Assembly: GCA_009760855.2 (NCBI GenBank) | Contig: WPIO01000011.1 | Span: forward strand, 7,900,001 to 7,964,000 | Source of the DNA: Cristatella mucedo | Lineage: Eukaryota > Bryozoa > Phylactolaemata > Cristatellidae | Length of the DNA stretch: 64,000 bases | Direction of reading: 5' to 3' | In this document: one piece after another, positions 59,087 through 63,152 of the stretch | Layout of the letters: each line of letters starts with the position of its first letter | Numbering within the stretch: the first letter of the stretch is position 1 | Position numbers and translations under genes: made by a program | The notes under the pieces: model-generated | Database searches by the model: none | What the model was told of the DNA's origin: nothing | What the model saw: the letters and a program-made list of their open reading frames with translations, nothing else

Positions 59087-61314
59087 TTACTCAATATTTA
59101 TTATATATATATCGATATATAGTATATGTAAAGTAAGTATATAGAGTATAGAGCAAAGTATAGAGCTCCGATGTTCAAGCAATGAATTCGCAGCGAAGAA
59201 AATGAAAATGAGAATGGAAGAAAATGAGAAAATGTATTGTTAAACTACCCGTAGTTGGTGCATGCACGTGTACCCAATATGAGATTATTACTTCCAAGTT
59301 CCCAGTAACTGCAAAATTGCCACCGTACGGTCAACTGCCGCAGTAGTAGGTACCTACCGTTACAGGCCATGTTCGCGATTAACAACTCGTCGACTGCAAT
59401 GTAAAAGTTGTCCCCTGAGCTTGAAACTCCCTCAAGGCTGATAGCGACCATGTCATTTGGCAGTGGTATGCTTGCCGGCAACCACTGGCCTCTTCCACTT
59501 CCTACAAAAGACGTGCCGTTTAAGGCGGTGGGGTGTTCAAGCGTGCCGCTCAAGTTATCTTCGCCTGCGGCAACGTAAAAATGAGCGAAAGAAAGCTTTA
59601 GGAAACTACCAAGCCACTACGGTTTGCTTGCACCAGAAGAATTTAGTTTACAGATTTTCGTTCCTCAGGTGAACCGCTTGATATGTAGCCGCTATGGCTA
59701 CGAATGTAATCACTGCACCTACTTTTAGGTAATCTAGAGGAGAGCTCTTTCGGTTGTCAGCTAAGTAGCTTCACCGCAACACCACCCAGCGGGGCTTGAA
59801 GATCTAGAGACATCGACCGAGCTTAGATGAGCGCAGGCACGCTTCGGGGGCCCGTCTTTACGGCACACGGCATCCGCTTTTCGCTGTCCGTGGGGACCTT
59901 AGTGAAGGAAATCCACTTTCCTCGGCAAATTCAAGACACCTGTCTCATGGGTGGAGGTCCTACCGCCTGACTACGCCAGCTTCATGTTTTATTTACTACC
60001 GATGGCTCTCTCCTCTTTCAACCAAACAGGCTCGAGTAAAATCCGAACATTTTAGTCTGAAAAACCACGAAATAGGGCACTATTGTCAGCGGAGATACGT
60101 AGAAGGTTGCAATAAGTTTATCCATGATTCTATTCTATAAAATCATCAAATTCAGTAGGTATATTTTGTATGGAAAAAATGCAGTCAGAATATTTTCACT
60201 AGCCTGGAAAACTAAAATCCAGATTTAAAAATCTTCTTTAGCTGCAACTCAAGTTGATGTGCTAGAGTGCGAGAAAAACTTCAATTTCCGAAGGTCACAA
60301 TTTAATCGCAGCTGTGACGTTAGCTATTGATAGCGATGCAAAGTTTTTAGAATCGAGGGTGTTAGCGACCAAGTTTAAGGTCTCTTAAATAGAGAAGAAA
60401 TAGTTCATCAGCAAATATGTAAGGTTAATTGGAAGAGCTTAGAATGCAAGCAGTTGCTATTCGCGATCTCGGTCCCGAGGTCGTGGGTTCGGATCCTTCG
60501 ATGAGCGATCCTTATTCACCGCTGCAAGCTATGGTAATAGCCGTAACTTCTCTTCTGTCTCTATACAAAATAGGCTGTTAAACGAGCAAGTATTACGTAG
60601 TTATTTGAGGGGCGATAGTCAGTGGCTGAGCCAGGTTATTCATCCGGAACGGGAAAGCGTAGCGAGGTTTCTATGGACGGAGAAAGATCAACAGAATTTT
60701 AAGTAGGCAGAGCCAGACCCGAAAAATATGAAGAATACAGCCTGTAATTGTAGTGTTTATTCGTCGTGAACTCGGCGGGTGCTCACCGATGATCGTATGA
60801 AAGCATGATATTTTTCTTTGGTGCCGGTCTCGTAGCTGAGGAATAGGAGTCGGTACAGCTCGTTGTTCCCTCGCTCGCTCACTGGAGATAGCGATCATTT
60901 ATAATAGTAACATAGAAATATTAAGGCGTTCGAATAGCGCCCTAAAAGAACGAAATCTCGTTTGAGGCGTGTTAAATATGCTGAAGGCACGAGAAGCCGG
61001 CTGACCTTGAACTAACCTTGTCTGTCTTTCCTCGCTAGGGTTGACAGACATTTCCTAACGAGCAGCACGGCTAATGCGAGATGCTGCTGGAGCGAATGTT
61101 GGTCATGCCAATGCCAAGGTCTAACCTGTTGTGCTCCACAGAAGCACGTCCTCGGCTTCAACATCGGCGTACACATTGAAAGAACCGGTTTCGGTCCCAA
61201 AAATGTAGTAGAACAAGCTCAGACACGTTGCGCCCACGCTGAGGCGAGGCGATACCAACATGATACCATTGCGTGCCTCCATTTCAGGATTAGGTTTGAA
61301 TAGAACGAAAACTC
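22782..61314 (-). CDS. Multi-MAM single-pass membrane protein gene (11-exon model, 5' incomplete)
   Basis: A gene model joined by eye on the - strand: 61126-61314, 59358-59501, 54942-55097, 54644-54829, 45529-45717, 42231-42383, 40062-40247, 39827-39973, 24104-24250, 23033-23111, 22782-22914. The exons total 1,709 nt and stay in one frame to a TAA (569 residues, N-terminus missing). The product has three MAM domains, a Ser/Thr-rich stalk, one transmembrane helix and a tail of about 45 residues. MAM domains are extracellular adhesion or dimerisation modules found in meprins, neuropilins and receptor phosphatases; no protease, LDL-A or phosphatase domain is seen here. All introns are phase 1 except the last (phase 2). 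Two donors are GC rather than GT (after 42231 and after 24104). Large introns hold dozens of transposons. The order of exons and additional unseen exons need transcript support. No orthologue was recognised. Confidence 0.7.
23033..23111 (-). CDS. Transmembrane exon of the MAM protein
   Basis: A 79-nt exon between a good acceptor (TCTCGTTTGCAG) and a consensus donor (CCTTG|GTAAGT). In phase 1 it reads [18 protein letters not shown] followed by MWMRKKP: an 18 to 21 residue hydrophobic helix with a GxxxG-like Gly pair and a basic stop-transfer cluster. This is the expected shape of a type I single-pass anchor, outside to inside. The start phase fits the stalk exon at 24104-24250 and the end phase fits the exon at 22914. 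The other two frames give no hydrophobic helix. Confidence 0.7.
23381..23521 (+). mobile_element. SINE1 copy, diverged
   Basis: The head GGTTTAGCCCAGTAGTTAAG and the box-B-like GTTTGCTCAAGCCCC are followed by GGCATATGTGAAACTCCTGA, ATAGAGATTAAGGTCTAT and an AT-rich end. It matches the copy at 57870 along its length. It lies in the intron between the transmembrane and stalk exons of the MAM gene, in antisense orientation to that gene. Confidence 0.75.
23995..24050 (+). mobile_element. LINE A 3' tail, about 55 bp
   Basis: Only the distal hairpin arm and tail remain: TCCGAGGGTGCTTTATCAAG, TGCGTTAGTATTATTATTAC. It is probably an extreme 5' truncation. Confidence 0.6.
24104..24250 (-). CDS. Ser/Thr-rich stalk exon of the MAM protein (candidate)
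   Basis: A 147-nt exon, phase 1 at both ends, after the acceptor GTGTTATTGTAG. It encodes [35 protein letters not shown] and an acidic [10 protein letters not shown] end. About 40% of residues are Ser or Thr and there is one N-x-T sequon (NST), as expected of an O-glycosylated juxtamembrane stalk. The only donor that keeps the frame into the transmembrane exon is a GC donor, ATAG|GCAGGT; the GT five bases on would shift phase. A SINE1 and a LINE tail lie between this exon and the transmembrane exon. The family cannot be recognised from such low-complexity sequence. Confidence 0.48.
24270..24365 (-). mobile_element. LINE A/SINE1-type 3' tail fragment, reverse
   Basis: GCGCGCTCAGAGAACTTAAT, then CACTTTACGTATGCTGCAAA, is the reverse complement of the family A 3' hairpin and the segment just before it. 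It is short and degraded. Confidence 0.6.
24366..25489. other. No feature recognised (MAM gene intron)
   Basis: AT-rich intronic sequence with no exon or known repeat seen. Confidence 0.4.
25490..26035 (+). mobile_element. LINE family A, very old RT fragment
   Basis: Plus-strand pieces can still be followed in order: [20 protein letters not shown], then FHIYFYDRQ (motif C destroyed, YADD to FYDR), then [11 protein letters not shown] and ALQSSLPN. The sequence stops near the LLAG-like codons at 26035. It is far more diverged than the 27 kb and 35 kb copies. Confidence 0.65.
26070..26850 (-). mobile_element. LINE family A, old copy split by a SPIN-like element
   Basis: The - strand copy runs from a degraded tail and hairpin (26075-26150) through the C-terminal region. 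One frame at 26209-26420 reads [19 protein letters not shown]; another, at 26611-26840, reads [18 protein letters not shown] through [18 protein letters not shown]. These are consecutive parts of the same protein segment, separated only by the 186-bp element at 26425-26610. It is 5'-truncated at VQSSAARLI. Confidence 0.82.
26425..26610 (+). mobile_element. SPIN-like non-autonomous hAT element (copy 1)
   Basis: A 186-bp element. The left end AGTAGTTCTCAACCTTCC and the right end AGAGGTTGAAAACCGCTG are imperfect inverted repeats of the CAGTGGTTCTCAACC type. Internal GATGGTCG, AAAGGGTCGCTCGACC and CAAAGGGGTCGCGATCC match the consensus of SPIN elements as I remember it. The flanks GCTAAACA (26417-26424) and GATAAACA (26611-26618) match at 7 of 8 positions, the 8-bp target duplication expected of hAT transposition. 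The first C of the terminal repeat seems lost. It sits within a LINE A coding region on the - strand. There is no transposase; only the ends of an autonomous element are kept. Confidence 0.85.
26851..27074. other. Short unassigned spacer between LINE A copies
   Basis: Part (about 26890-26970) reads like a + strand LINE A piece (CCAACCTGCACTGGTTCCCA, AAAGCAGTGCATAAACTTC), equivalent to the codons for LHWxPVKQxI. It is too short to place. Confidence 0.4.
27075..28425 (+). mobile_element. LINE family A, young 5'-truncated copy
   Basis: It starts in the RT domain ([20 protein letters not shown]) and runs through [15 protein letters not shown], the 235-codon open frame at 27425-28132 (C-terminal region), the 3' UTR, a perfect family hairpin and an (ATT)n tail to 28425. 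Compared with the 35.4 kb copy there are few changes, but stop codons appear (for example TAA just after the equivalent of SIDVNG), so it is not functional. Opposite-orientation copies of similar quality lie at 31.9 and 51.2 kb. Confidence 0.92.
28430..29930 (-). mobile_element. LINE family A (older subfamily), decayed copy
   Basis: Minus-strand matches begin directly after the tail of the previous copy, at the codons for SYAPKAWN, and proceed through the C-terminal region (28600-28800). The next segment (29188-29481) reads [20 protein letters not shown] followed by NVYADDS, and further RT pieces reach about 29930. The 3' UTR and hairpin are missing at the left. Motif C (YADD) survives, but the frame is broken in many places. 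Confidence 0.75.
30050..30240 (+). mobile_element. Probable LINE A 3' UTR remnant
   Basis: The order of TTAATTGACATTTTGTG, TACCATTAATCATACTTTGC, GTTTCTAGAGAGAGATAAG and GTTTTCTCAAG resembles the family A 3' UTR and proximal hairpin arm. It is diverged and has no clear tail. Confidence 0.4.
30241..31079. other. No feature recognised (MAM gene intron)
   Basis: No recognisable exon or repeat. Frames at 30509-30739 (-) and 30712-30954 (+) have no identifiable product. Confidence 0.4.
31080..31345 (-). mobile_element. LINE family A, C-terminal fragment
   Basis: The - strand frame at 31085-31339 reads [20 protein letters not shown], then [20 protein letters not shown], then [12 protein letters not shown]. 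Both ends are truncated; there is no 3' hairpin. Confidence 0.8.
31578..31904 (+). mobile_element. RT fragment of a second LINE family (possibly family B)
   Basis: A 108-codon open frame contains [20 protein letters not shown], then [20 protein letters not shown], then [15 protein letters not shown]. These are RT motif B (PQGSVLG) and motif C (YADD), clearly different from family A ([20 protein letters not shown]). Family B is otherwise known here only from its C-terminus and endonuclease, so this may be its missing RT; that link is inference. Confidence 0.75.
31932..33097 (-). mobile_element. LINE family A, young 5'-truncated copy with a 322-codon frame
   Basis: The tail and hairpin lie at 31945-32010, followed by the 3' UTR and then an open frame (32054-33022, - strand) from [13 protein letters not shown] through the whole C-terminal region and beyond the usual stop (SGSLR...). 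The usual TGA after SGSL is changed, so the frame extends into the 3' UTR. It is truncated at the RT motif C region (ADDTQLYLC, then GFYFYADD at about 33050) and joins a + strand LINE B at 33098. Confidence 0.92.
33098..33950 (+). mobile_element. LINE family B, C-terminal half
   Basis: An open frame at 33057-33572 encodes [20 protein letters not shown], then [20 protein letters not shown], then [20 protein letters not shown] and [15 protein letters not shown]. After a stop (TGA replacing the codon after DNT) the rest of the C-terminus continues. The 3' UTR ends with ATACATTACAAAACATTACA, the ATTAC-type tail of the family. Unlike family A it has no GCGCC/GGCGC hairpin. Confidence 0.88.
33951..34740. 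other. No feature recognised (MAM gene intron)
   Basis: Frames at 33856-34116 (-), 34262-34480 (+) and 34464-34706 (+) were examined. None carries a domain or repeat identity that I can name. The - strand frame contains [19 protein letters not shown], which looks protein-like but is unassigned. Confidence 0.35.
34741..34935 (+). mobile_element. LINE A (older subfamily) 3' end
   Basis: GTGCATGTCACATCTTACAA, CTACTGTGACGTGCCTAGG, AAAAGATTCAGTTCTCT, ACGCAATGCAAATTAATTAT and then (ATT)n. The tail form CAAATTAAT is that of the older subfamily and of SINE1, not the TTTATCAAGTG of young copies. Confidence 0.75.
35398..37130 (+). mobile_element. Youngest LINE family A copy; 481-codon intact frame (RT + C-terminal region)
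   Basis: A 5'-truncated but otherwise intact copy. The frame is open from the truncation point through ATG 35455 to TGA 36898-36900. RT motifs in order: [20 protein letters not shown]; motif [14 protein letters not shown] (Asp near residue 105 from that ATG); motif [14 protein letters not shown]; motif [10 protein letters not shown] (Asp pair near residues 197-198). The conserved C-terminal region is [20 protein letters not shown] to SGSL. The endonuclease is absent, so it cannot be autonomous. The 3' UTR, the perfect hairpin (AAGCGCCTAGAAAGAGAT with TTCTCTGAGGGCGC) and a short (ATT)n tail follow. It is inserted in an older LINE A with only 2-4 bp of possible duplication (TAC/AC). Confidence 0.93.
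37143..39447 (+). mobile_element. hAT transposon with decayed transposase (GTF2IRD2/ZBED-like)
   Basis: A 2,305-bp element. The ends CAGACAAGGGCAAAC and (reverse) CAGGTGTGGGCAAAC agree at 11 of 15 positions, and the flanks TCGTAGAA and TCGTAGGA agree at 7 of 8: an 8-bp hAT target duplication. Inside, on the + strand, are pieces of one transposase in order: a BED-like finger segment ([14 protein letters not shown]...HFAT), [121 protein letters not shown], and the C-terminal dimerisation segment ([20 protein letters not shown]). At least six stops or frameshifts break it, and the DES/DEST-type Asp region reads DEGSELKD. It is dead. It resembles the hAT-derived half of vertebrate GTF2IRD2 and related ZBED proteins. 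Confidence 0.88.
39827..39973 (-). CDS. MAM domain 3, C-terminal exon
   Basis: A 147-nt exon, phase 1 at both ends: acceptor TCTTACCCTGCTGCAG, donor ACCG|GTAAAA. It encodes [18 protein letters not shown], then [20 protein letters not shown], ending with a Cys (TCTG). This is the last third of a MAM domain: the W after the exon-2 WSTNG, the F-EAV strand, the I-A-IDD-L signature and the final disulphide Cys. It follows exon 40062-40247 across an 88-bp intron. The next recognisable exon, the stalk at 24250, is 15.6 kb away across repeat-filled sequence. Confidence 0.85.
40062..40247 (-). CDS. MAM domain 3, middle exon
   Basis: A 186-nt exon, phase 1 at both ends: acceptor TTGATCTTCTCAG, donor AATG|GTAAAA. 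It encodes [38 protein letters not shown] and [20 protein letters not shown], ending WSTNG. The SP-L...CLSF-Y..SG....L-V strand order is typical of MAM; the usual YG-x-x-xG-x-L is [10 protein letters not shown] here, with an extra Cys. It has exactly the length and phases of the domain 2 middle exon at 54644. Confidence 0.87.
40248..42230. other. MAM gene intron; tRNA-like stretch and short repeats
   Basis: The intron begins (on the - strand) with a GC donor. A tRNA-like sequence lies at about 40845-40910 (+): GTTGCTCAACCGGTAAGGC with a box-B-like GTTCAAACC. It could be a single old SINE of unclear family. An ATACTTATCATGA unit is repeated about three times, partly inverted, at 40548-40605. 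No exon was seen. Confidence 0.4.
42231..42383 (-). CDS. MAM domain 3, N-terminal exon
   Basis: A 153-nt exon, phase 1 at both ends. The acceptor is ACACCGCTAACAG. It encodes [20 protein letters not shown], then [18 protein letters not shown] and [14 protein letters not shown]. This is the first third of a MAM domain: C-x-FE-x-x-x-C-x-F, the Trp of the W-x-R strand, and the PS-D-T-GN-G turn (usually PSxDHTxGxG). The donor is not GT: the exon ends CGACCG and the intron begins GCAAGTAAAG, a textbook GC-AG donor (GCAAGT). No in-phase GT lies nearby. The DLP start matches the domain 2 N-terminal exon at 55097. Confidence 0.8.
42384..44145. other. No feature recognised (MAM gene intron)
   Basis: No repeat family or exon recognised. 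Plus-strand frames over 42192-42693 partly overlie the MAM exon and have no product of their own. Confidence 0.4.
44146..44275 (+). mobile_element. SINE2-like copy, diverged
   Basis: A tRNA-like head (TCTTAGCCCAGGGGTTAGG) is followed by a body, CTGCTGCAAGTGCTGGTGG then TAAGCTCTTCCACTGCTA, that parallels the SINE2 body at 12150-12210 (CACTGCAAACGGTGGTG; GGCTCTTCCATCGCTA). The head is closer to SINE1, so it may be a chimaera or a separate subfamily. Confidence 0.5.
44585..44885 (+). mobile_element. LINE A (older subfamily) 3' end
   Basis: It begins near the end of the coding region (AACAGAATTTATTGGGTTCA for TAFxGS) and carries the 3' UTR (GCTGACCCTGTGCATGCCAC), a modified hairpin (AGTGCTTAGAAGAAGTTCAA with GTCTGAGGGCGC) and the CTATGCAAATTAATGG tail with (ATT)n. 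It is the CAAATTAAT-type tail. Confidence 0.8.
44886..45528. other. No feature recognised (MAM gene intron)
   Basis: No exon or repeat identified up to the donor site of the exon at 45529. Confidence 0.4.
45529..45717 (-). CDS. MAM domain 2, C-terminal exon
   Basis: A 189-nt exon, phase 1 at both ends: acceptor CTATGCATTTGCAG, donor ATTAG|GTACGA. It is open but has no ATG, so it is easily missed. It encodes [19 protein letters not shown], then [14 protein letters not shown], then [17 protein letters not shown]. The GN-W-x-x-A-V start, F-Q-I-S-FEAV strand, GDIAIDDI signature and closing Cys define the end of a MAM domain. In frame it follows the WSLTG end of the exon at 54644, 8.9 kb upstream across an intron that holds the 48-53 kb LINE cluster and a SPIN-like element. 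Confidence 0.87.
45905..47700 (-). mobile_element. LINE family B copy with endonuclease end and C-terminus, RT missing
   Basis: Left part (45905-46800, - strand): family B 3' UTR, then C-terminal region pieces ([33 protein letters not shown]-like; KSFIQK). Middle (46800-47098): linker after the endonuclease ([20 protein letters not shown]). Right part (47226-47700): endonuclease end, [20 protein letters not shown] then [13 protein letters not shown]. The order is that of one LINE read right to left with its RT domain deleted. A LINE A 3' end is inserted at 47105-47220. The stop-rich frames show it is dead. Confidence 0.68.
47105..47220 (+). mobile_element. LINE A 3' end inserted in LINE B
   Basis: ATTACCATTTAATTGCATTT, AAGCACATAGAGAGAGATTG, TTCTCTGAGGGCG and an (ATT)n tail. 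It is flanked by a perfect AATGAA duplication (47099-47104 and 47221-47226). LINE B sequence reads on across the site. Confidence 0.82.
47701..48329. other. No feature recognised
   Basis: It lies between a LINE B copy and the 5' end of a LINE A copy. It may include LINE A leader sequence that the other near-complete copy does not reach, but I cannot show it. No exon seen. Confidence 0.35.
48330..53033 (+). mobile_element. LINE family A, nearly complete old copy (leader to tail), with nested LINE A
   Basis: Collinear with the copy at 5697-9440. The leader is at 48.35-48.62 kb (TGCGGAAACC, ATTACGTGCCTGCGGGCATC) and [14 protein letters not shown] at about 48.63 kb. The endonuclease region starts at 48.89 kb ([10 protein letters not shown] equals CLWNPHSMCN of the other copy) and ends near 49.5 kb; the linker runs to 49.9 kb. 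RT is at 50.2-50.9 kb ([16 protein letters not shown]-type shifted frames, ADDTQLYL), then the C-terminal region, 3' UTR, hairpin and tail to 53033. Almost every segment is frameshifted. A young reverse copy interrupts it at 51177-52265, just after HNIA. Confidence 0.87.
51177..52265 (-). mobile_element. Young LINE family A copy nested in the old one, opposite strand
   Basis: Tail (ATT)n and hairpin at 51177-51250, 3' UTR, then the C-terminal region in frames 51416-51697 and 51731-52105 ([40 protein letters not shown]). It is truncated at [11 protein letters not shown]. It is flanked by a perfect 6-bp duplication TGCTAA (51171-51176 and 52266-52271). The host LINE stops at CATAATATTGCTAA and resumes at GCTAAAGAGTAGGCTTTTG, the same point of the HNIAKIRAC codons. 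Confidence 0.92.
53034..53323. other. No feature recognised (MAM gene intron)
   Basis: Short intronic spacer between the LINE A tail and the SPIN-like element. Confidence 0.4.
53324..53510 (-). mobile_element. SPIN-like non-autonomous hAT element (copy 2)
   Basis: A 187-bp element in the opposite orientation to the one at 26425. The left end is CAGCGGTTCTCAACCTGTGG; the right end GGTTGTGAAGCATTG is its degraded inverted repeat. Internal GGGTCGCCTAAGA, ATGGGGGTCGCC, AATGAGGAGCTGTGTTAAAG and TTGCGGCATTAAGAAGG follow the SPIN consensus in order, and several of these are the reverse complement of segments of copy 1 (CCTTCCTAATGCTGCGAC). The flanks CCTTAGGT (53316-53323) and CTTTAAGT (53511-53518) match at 6 of 8 positions, consistent with an aged 8-bp target duplication. 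Confidence 0.85.
53511..54643. other. No feature recognised (MAM gene intron)
   Basis: AT-rich intron with no repeat family or exon identified. Confidence 0.4.
54644..54829 (-). CDS. MAM domain 2, middle exon
   Basis: A 186-nt exon, phase 1 at both ends. The acceptor has a strong pyrimidine tract (TCTCTCTCTCTGTTTGTAG); the donor is ACAG|GTGAAT. It encodes [38 protein letters not shown] and [20 protein letters not shown], ending [25 protein letters not shown] is an excellent match to the MAM signature. It is the same size as the domain 3 middle exon. Confidence 0.92.
54942..55097 (-). CDS. MAM domain 2, N-terminal exon
   Basis: A 156-nt exon, phase 1 at both ends: acceptor TTTTATTTCTAG, donor CTTGG|GTGAGC. 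It encodes [20 protein letters not shown], then [20 protein letters not shown] and [13 protein letters not shown]. This is the first third of a MAM domain: C-DF...GCGY, W of the R-W strand, and GPCADHTGN for the usual GPSxDHTxGxG turn. A 112-bp intron separates it from the middle exon at 54829. The Ser of GPS is Cys here. Confidence 0.88.
55098..56689. other. MAM gene intron; short repeat tail
   Basis: A reversed LINE A/SINE1-type tail lies at about 55462-55540 (AATAATAATAATAAG, TGTATAGGGGCTCC, CTAATCTCTTTCTAG). A 122-codon - frame at 55847-56215 has no recognisable product. No exon assigned. Confidence 0.45.
56690..57335 (-). mobile_element. R2-like LINE remnant (zinc motif and restriction-like endonuclease)
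   Basis: Read on the - strand: [20 protein letters not shown], then [20 protein letters not shown] and [10 protein letters not shown] (the C-x-x-HC/RHN zinc-binding motif typical of R2-group LINEs). Next is [20 protein letters not shown] with the PD...DVTV core of a restriction-like endonuclease, then [40 protein letters not shown] and [15 protein letters not shown]. This is the C-terminal end of an R2/NeSL-type element, structurally unlike families A and B, which carry an apurinic-type endonuclease at the N-terminus. In-frame stops (for example after ILSRLI and FDSS) show decay. No RT domain remains here. Confidence 0.8.
57341..57490 (-). mobile_element. SINE1 copy, reverse orientation
   Basis: Read on the - strand: GATTAAGGTGCTCGCCCTTA, a box-B-like region GAGGTCATAGGCTCAAGC, then CACATGTGAAGCGCCTGAAT, AGGGATTAATTTCTCTTAGG and an AATTAATTA end. 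It lies directly beside the R2-like remnant. Confidence 0.75.
57491..57869. other. No feature recognised
   Basis: A spacer between two SINE1 copies. A 158-codon - strand frame (57584-58060) runs through this spacer and the SINE1 at 57870 and has no domain; it is taken to be fortuitous. Confidence 0.4.
57870..58015 (+). mobile_element. SINE1 copy (best preserved)
   Basis: Head ACTGGTTTGGTCCAGTGG (box A) and GTTGTGGGCTCAAGCCCC (box B); then GAGGCATATGTGAAGCGCCT, GAATAGAGATTAAGATCTCT, TTGGGCGCTATACAAATGAA and an AT-rich tail. The hairpin GCGCC...AGAGATTAAGATCTCT...GGCGC is intact and has the same geometry as the LINE A 3' hairpin. Confidence 0.85.
58016..59357. other. Intron of the MAM gene; tandem duplication and (TA)n
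   Basis: A 20-bp unit (TGACCCCAAGCAAACGGCTC) is tandemly duplicated at about 58965-59004, the second copy differing only at its end. A (TA)n run lies at about 59052-59084 with further AT palindromic sequence to 59125. No exon or repeat family seen. Confidence 0.5.
59358..59501 (-). CDS. MAM domain 1, C-terminal exon
   Basis: A 144-nt exon, phase 1 at both ends: acceptor GCACGTCTTTTGTAG, donor AACG|GTAGGT. Joined to WSTTG of the exon at 61126, it reads [16 protein letters not shown], then [20 protein letters not shown] and [13 protein letters not shown]-x-P-A, the SLEGV strand, the GD-x-x-x-A-x-DE-L variant of GDIALDDI, and the final Cys. An alternative upstream acceptor near 59569 (TACGTTGCCGCAG) is also in frame and would add 23 residues; the shorter exon fits the MAM consensus better. 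Confidence 0.83.
59502..61125. other. MAM domain 1 intron, containing a SINE2
   Basis: Apart from the SINE2 at 60440-60595, no exon or repeat was recognised. Confidence 0.4.
60440..60595 (+). mobile_element. SINE2 copy
   Basis: CTCGGTCCCGAGGTCGTGGG, then box-B-like GGGTTCGGATCC, then CACCGCTGCAAGCTATGG, TAATAGCCGTAACTTCTC and TATACAAAATAGGCTGTTA. It is collinear with the copy at 12064-12243. It has lost part of the box A region. Confidence 0.72.
61126..61314 (-). CDS. MAM domain 1, middle exon
   Basis: A 189-nt exon, phase 1 at both ends: acceptor TCTCCCCGCCGCAG, donor ACAG|GTTAGA. It encodes [38 protein letters not shown] and [20 protein letters not shown], ending LWSTTG. The L-SP-L...[19 protein letters not shown] strand order is diagnostic of MAM. 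The preceding N-terminal exon should lie at higher coordinates; the only candidate seen is 61353-61481. Confidence 0.9.
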
Positions 61315-61352
61315 CTGCGGCGGGGAGACGCACTTGCTTTTGGCGCGCTTAC

Positions 61353-61481
61353 CTCGAAAGCACCACTCAGAGCTAGCAGAGCGCGGCGACCACCAACCAC
61401 CGACCAGTGACAGTAAGCTGGTAAGGTGACATCGGCTTGCAGCAGGCCTGAAGCCAATTCTAAGCGGACGGAGTGGTAAAC
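61353..61481 (-). CDS. Candidate N-terminal exon of MAM domain 1 (weak)
   Basis: A 129-nt segment with a good acceptor (AATTAACTAACAG) and a consensus donor (CGAG|GTAAGC), phase 1 at both ends and open in that frame. It starts GLPLRPLRIGFRPAASRC, which lines up loosely with [17 protein letters not shown] of the domain 3 exon, but the first Cys and the PSxDHT turn are missing. The implied intron to the next exon would be only 38 bp, which is unusually short. It may be a decayed exon, a chance match or an exon with a different boundary. Confidence 0.28.
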
Positions 61482-62960
61482 CTGTTAGTTAATTGCCAGC
61501 TCACTGACGTTTGCCACAGGAAATTTCTGGCCACCTGATGAGCCGAGAATTTAGTATACAAGGAACATAATGCCGCCGCTGCTTTGCTTTGCGCAATGAA
61601 ACCCGCCACTCATAATTAATACAATCGCACTATGTCAAACCTCGACACTTGTTTTCGCTATCTAAATTGTCAGGCTTAATGTTTCGATAATGACATGACA
61701 GTCAAGAATAAGAAAAGATCAAGGCGTTAGTTTCGAAAAACCACCCGGTGACGCAATTTGCCCCTCCAGAGACATTTCCTGTTACTCTTACCTACCCCTA
61801 TGAGAAGCTAGCTTGTTAAAGTGAGTCCGTTCCGTTACAGTAACTGAAATCAAATCTACATAGAGTCCTTTGCTGGATGTCTATAGTCATGCTGCGACGG
61901 CTCAGCAACGATGAGTGTCAAACGGTGGGGGGGGTGAAAGGGGGATATTTTTTTGATGATTGGCATATGGAGCTACAACATACACTCTCATAGTTGAAGT
62001 TGGACATTGTAATGCCACAAGTTTGTAAGGCTATGAACTCAGGATGGCCATGGCATTCCAGTGACTTTCGCTCTTTGAATTCCCTTTGCTTTGCGGTGCC
62101 TTGTTGGTGTTCCCAGCTAGGCTTGGACCATCTTATCTTGTGCATTGCAAAGCTGCCAGAGTGAGCGTGACGGATTGGTATTTGTTCTGTGCTTGCCTTT
62201 AGTAAGTGACGGACATGCACAATCATAATTTCGCCCGGATTTGTAACGGAGGTATATTTTAAAGATGCTAATTAAAAGACAAACAGCCAGCACGTCCGTA
62301 CGTTTCCCAGCGCTTGCAAATAGATTTCATTAATTAGATTTATTTTTTCCTGTGAAAATAATAAATAGAAATTTAAAACATGCTTACATTTTTAATCATT
62401 TATATATATTTTGCTCCCTTAAACAAGAACTGTATACTTGGCAATAAGTGGGCAGTTTCAGCTGTAACACAGTGGATACTCAGGCTCCTTAAAAAAAAAC
62501 TCAAGTCAAGACTTCCGTGATGTTCTACCGCTGCCAGCTAATTAAAAGATATAGCTCCTAATTTGTGTACTCCCGTAAATAGGACTAATAATATACGTAT
62601 GGCTAGACCGTACAGACCAAGCGAAGAGATTTTTGTGATTTAAATGCGAATTTTAGTTACAGGATATAGTTATAAAACTAAAAATATTACATAACTCAAG
62701 AAAGTAAATATTTTGAAAATATGTATTCTCTATTAGTACAAACTTGCTACATGACGAGGTGACTTTAAGATTACAGGCCAGCATTTAGCTGTGCCTCAAG
62801 CCAACACTTTACTTTTGGAAGACTCCGCCCGTTTTCCTAGGCACCACTTCCATGCCCCCTTTCCTTCTACAAACTGGAGTTCACTGACATCACGATATTA
62901 CCTGGTAAAATTAAACAAAATCTAGAAACTAGTCTTTTAAAAACTAGTGCCAAAAGTTAC
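61482..62960. other. No feature recognised; 5' side of the MAM gene
   Basis: No further MAM exon, signal peptide or promoter could be recognised. A 102-codon - frame at 61918-62226 has no family assignment. A G-rich run (GGTGGGGGGGGTGAAAGGGG) lies at 61923-61942. Confidence 0.35.
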
Positions 62961-63062
62961 GTTGCTTACCCCGACCTAGGTCTGGCCAAGGTCGTCGTGG
63001 GCTGGAGCCCCATGACATTTTTAAAGTGCCCGAATAGAGATAAGTTCTCTTGTGGTCCTATT
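62961..63062 (+). mobile_element. SINE1 copy, 5'-truncated
   Basis: It begins inside the head (TTACCCCGACCTAGGTCTGG) and continues with the box-B-like GTGGGCTGGAGCCCC, then TTTTAAAGTGCCCGAATAG, AGATAAGTTCTCTTGTGG and TCCTATTCAGTTGAA. Its AT-rich tail runs straight into the (AT)n palindrome. Confidence 0.75.
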
Positions 63063-63068
63063 CAGTTG

Positions 63069-63152
<84 letters not shown>

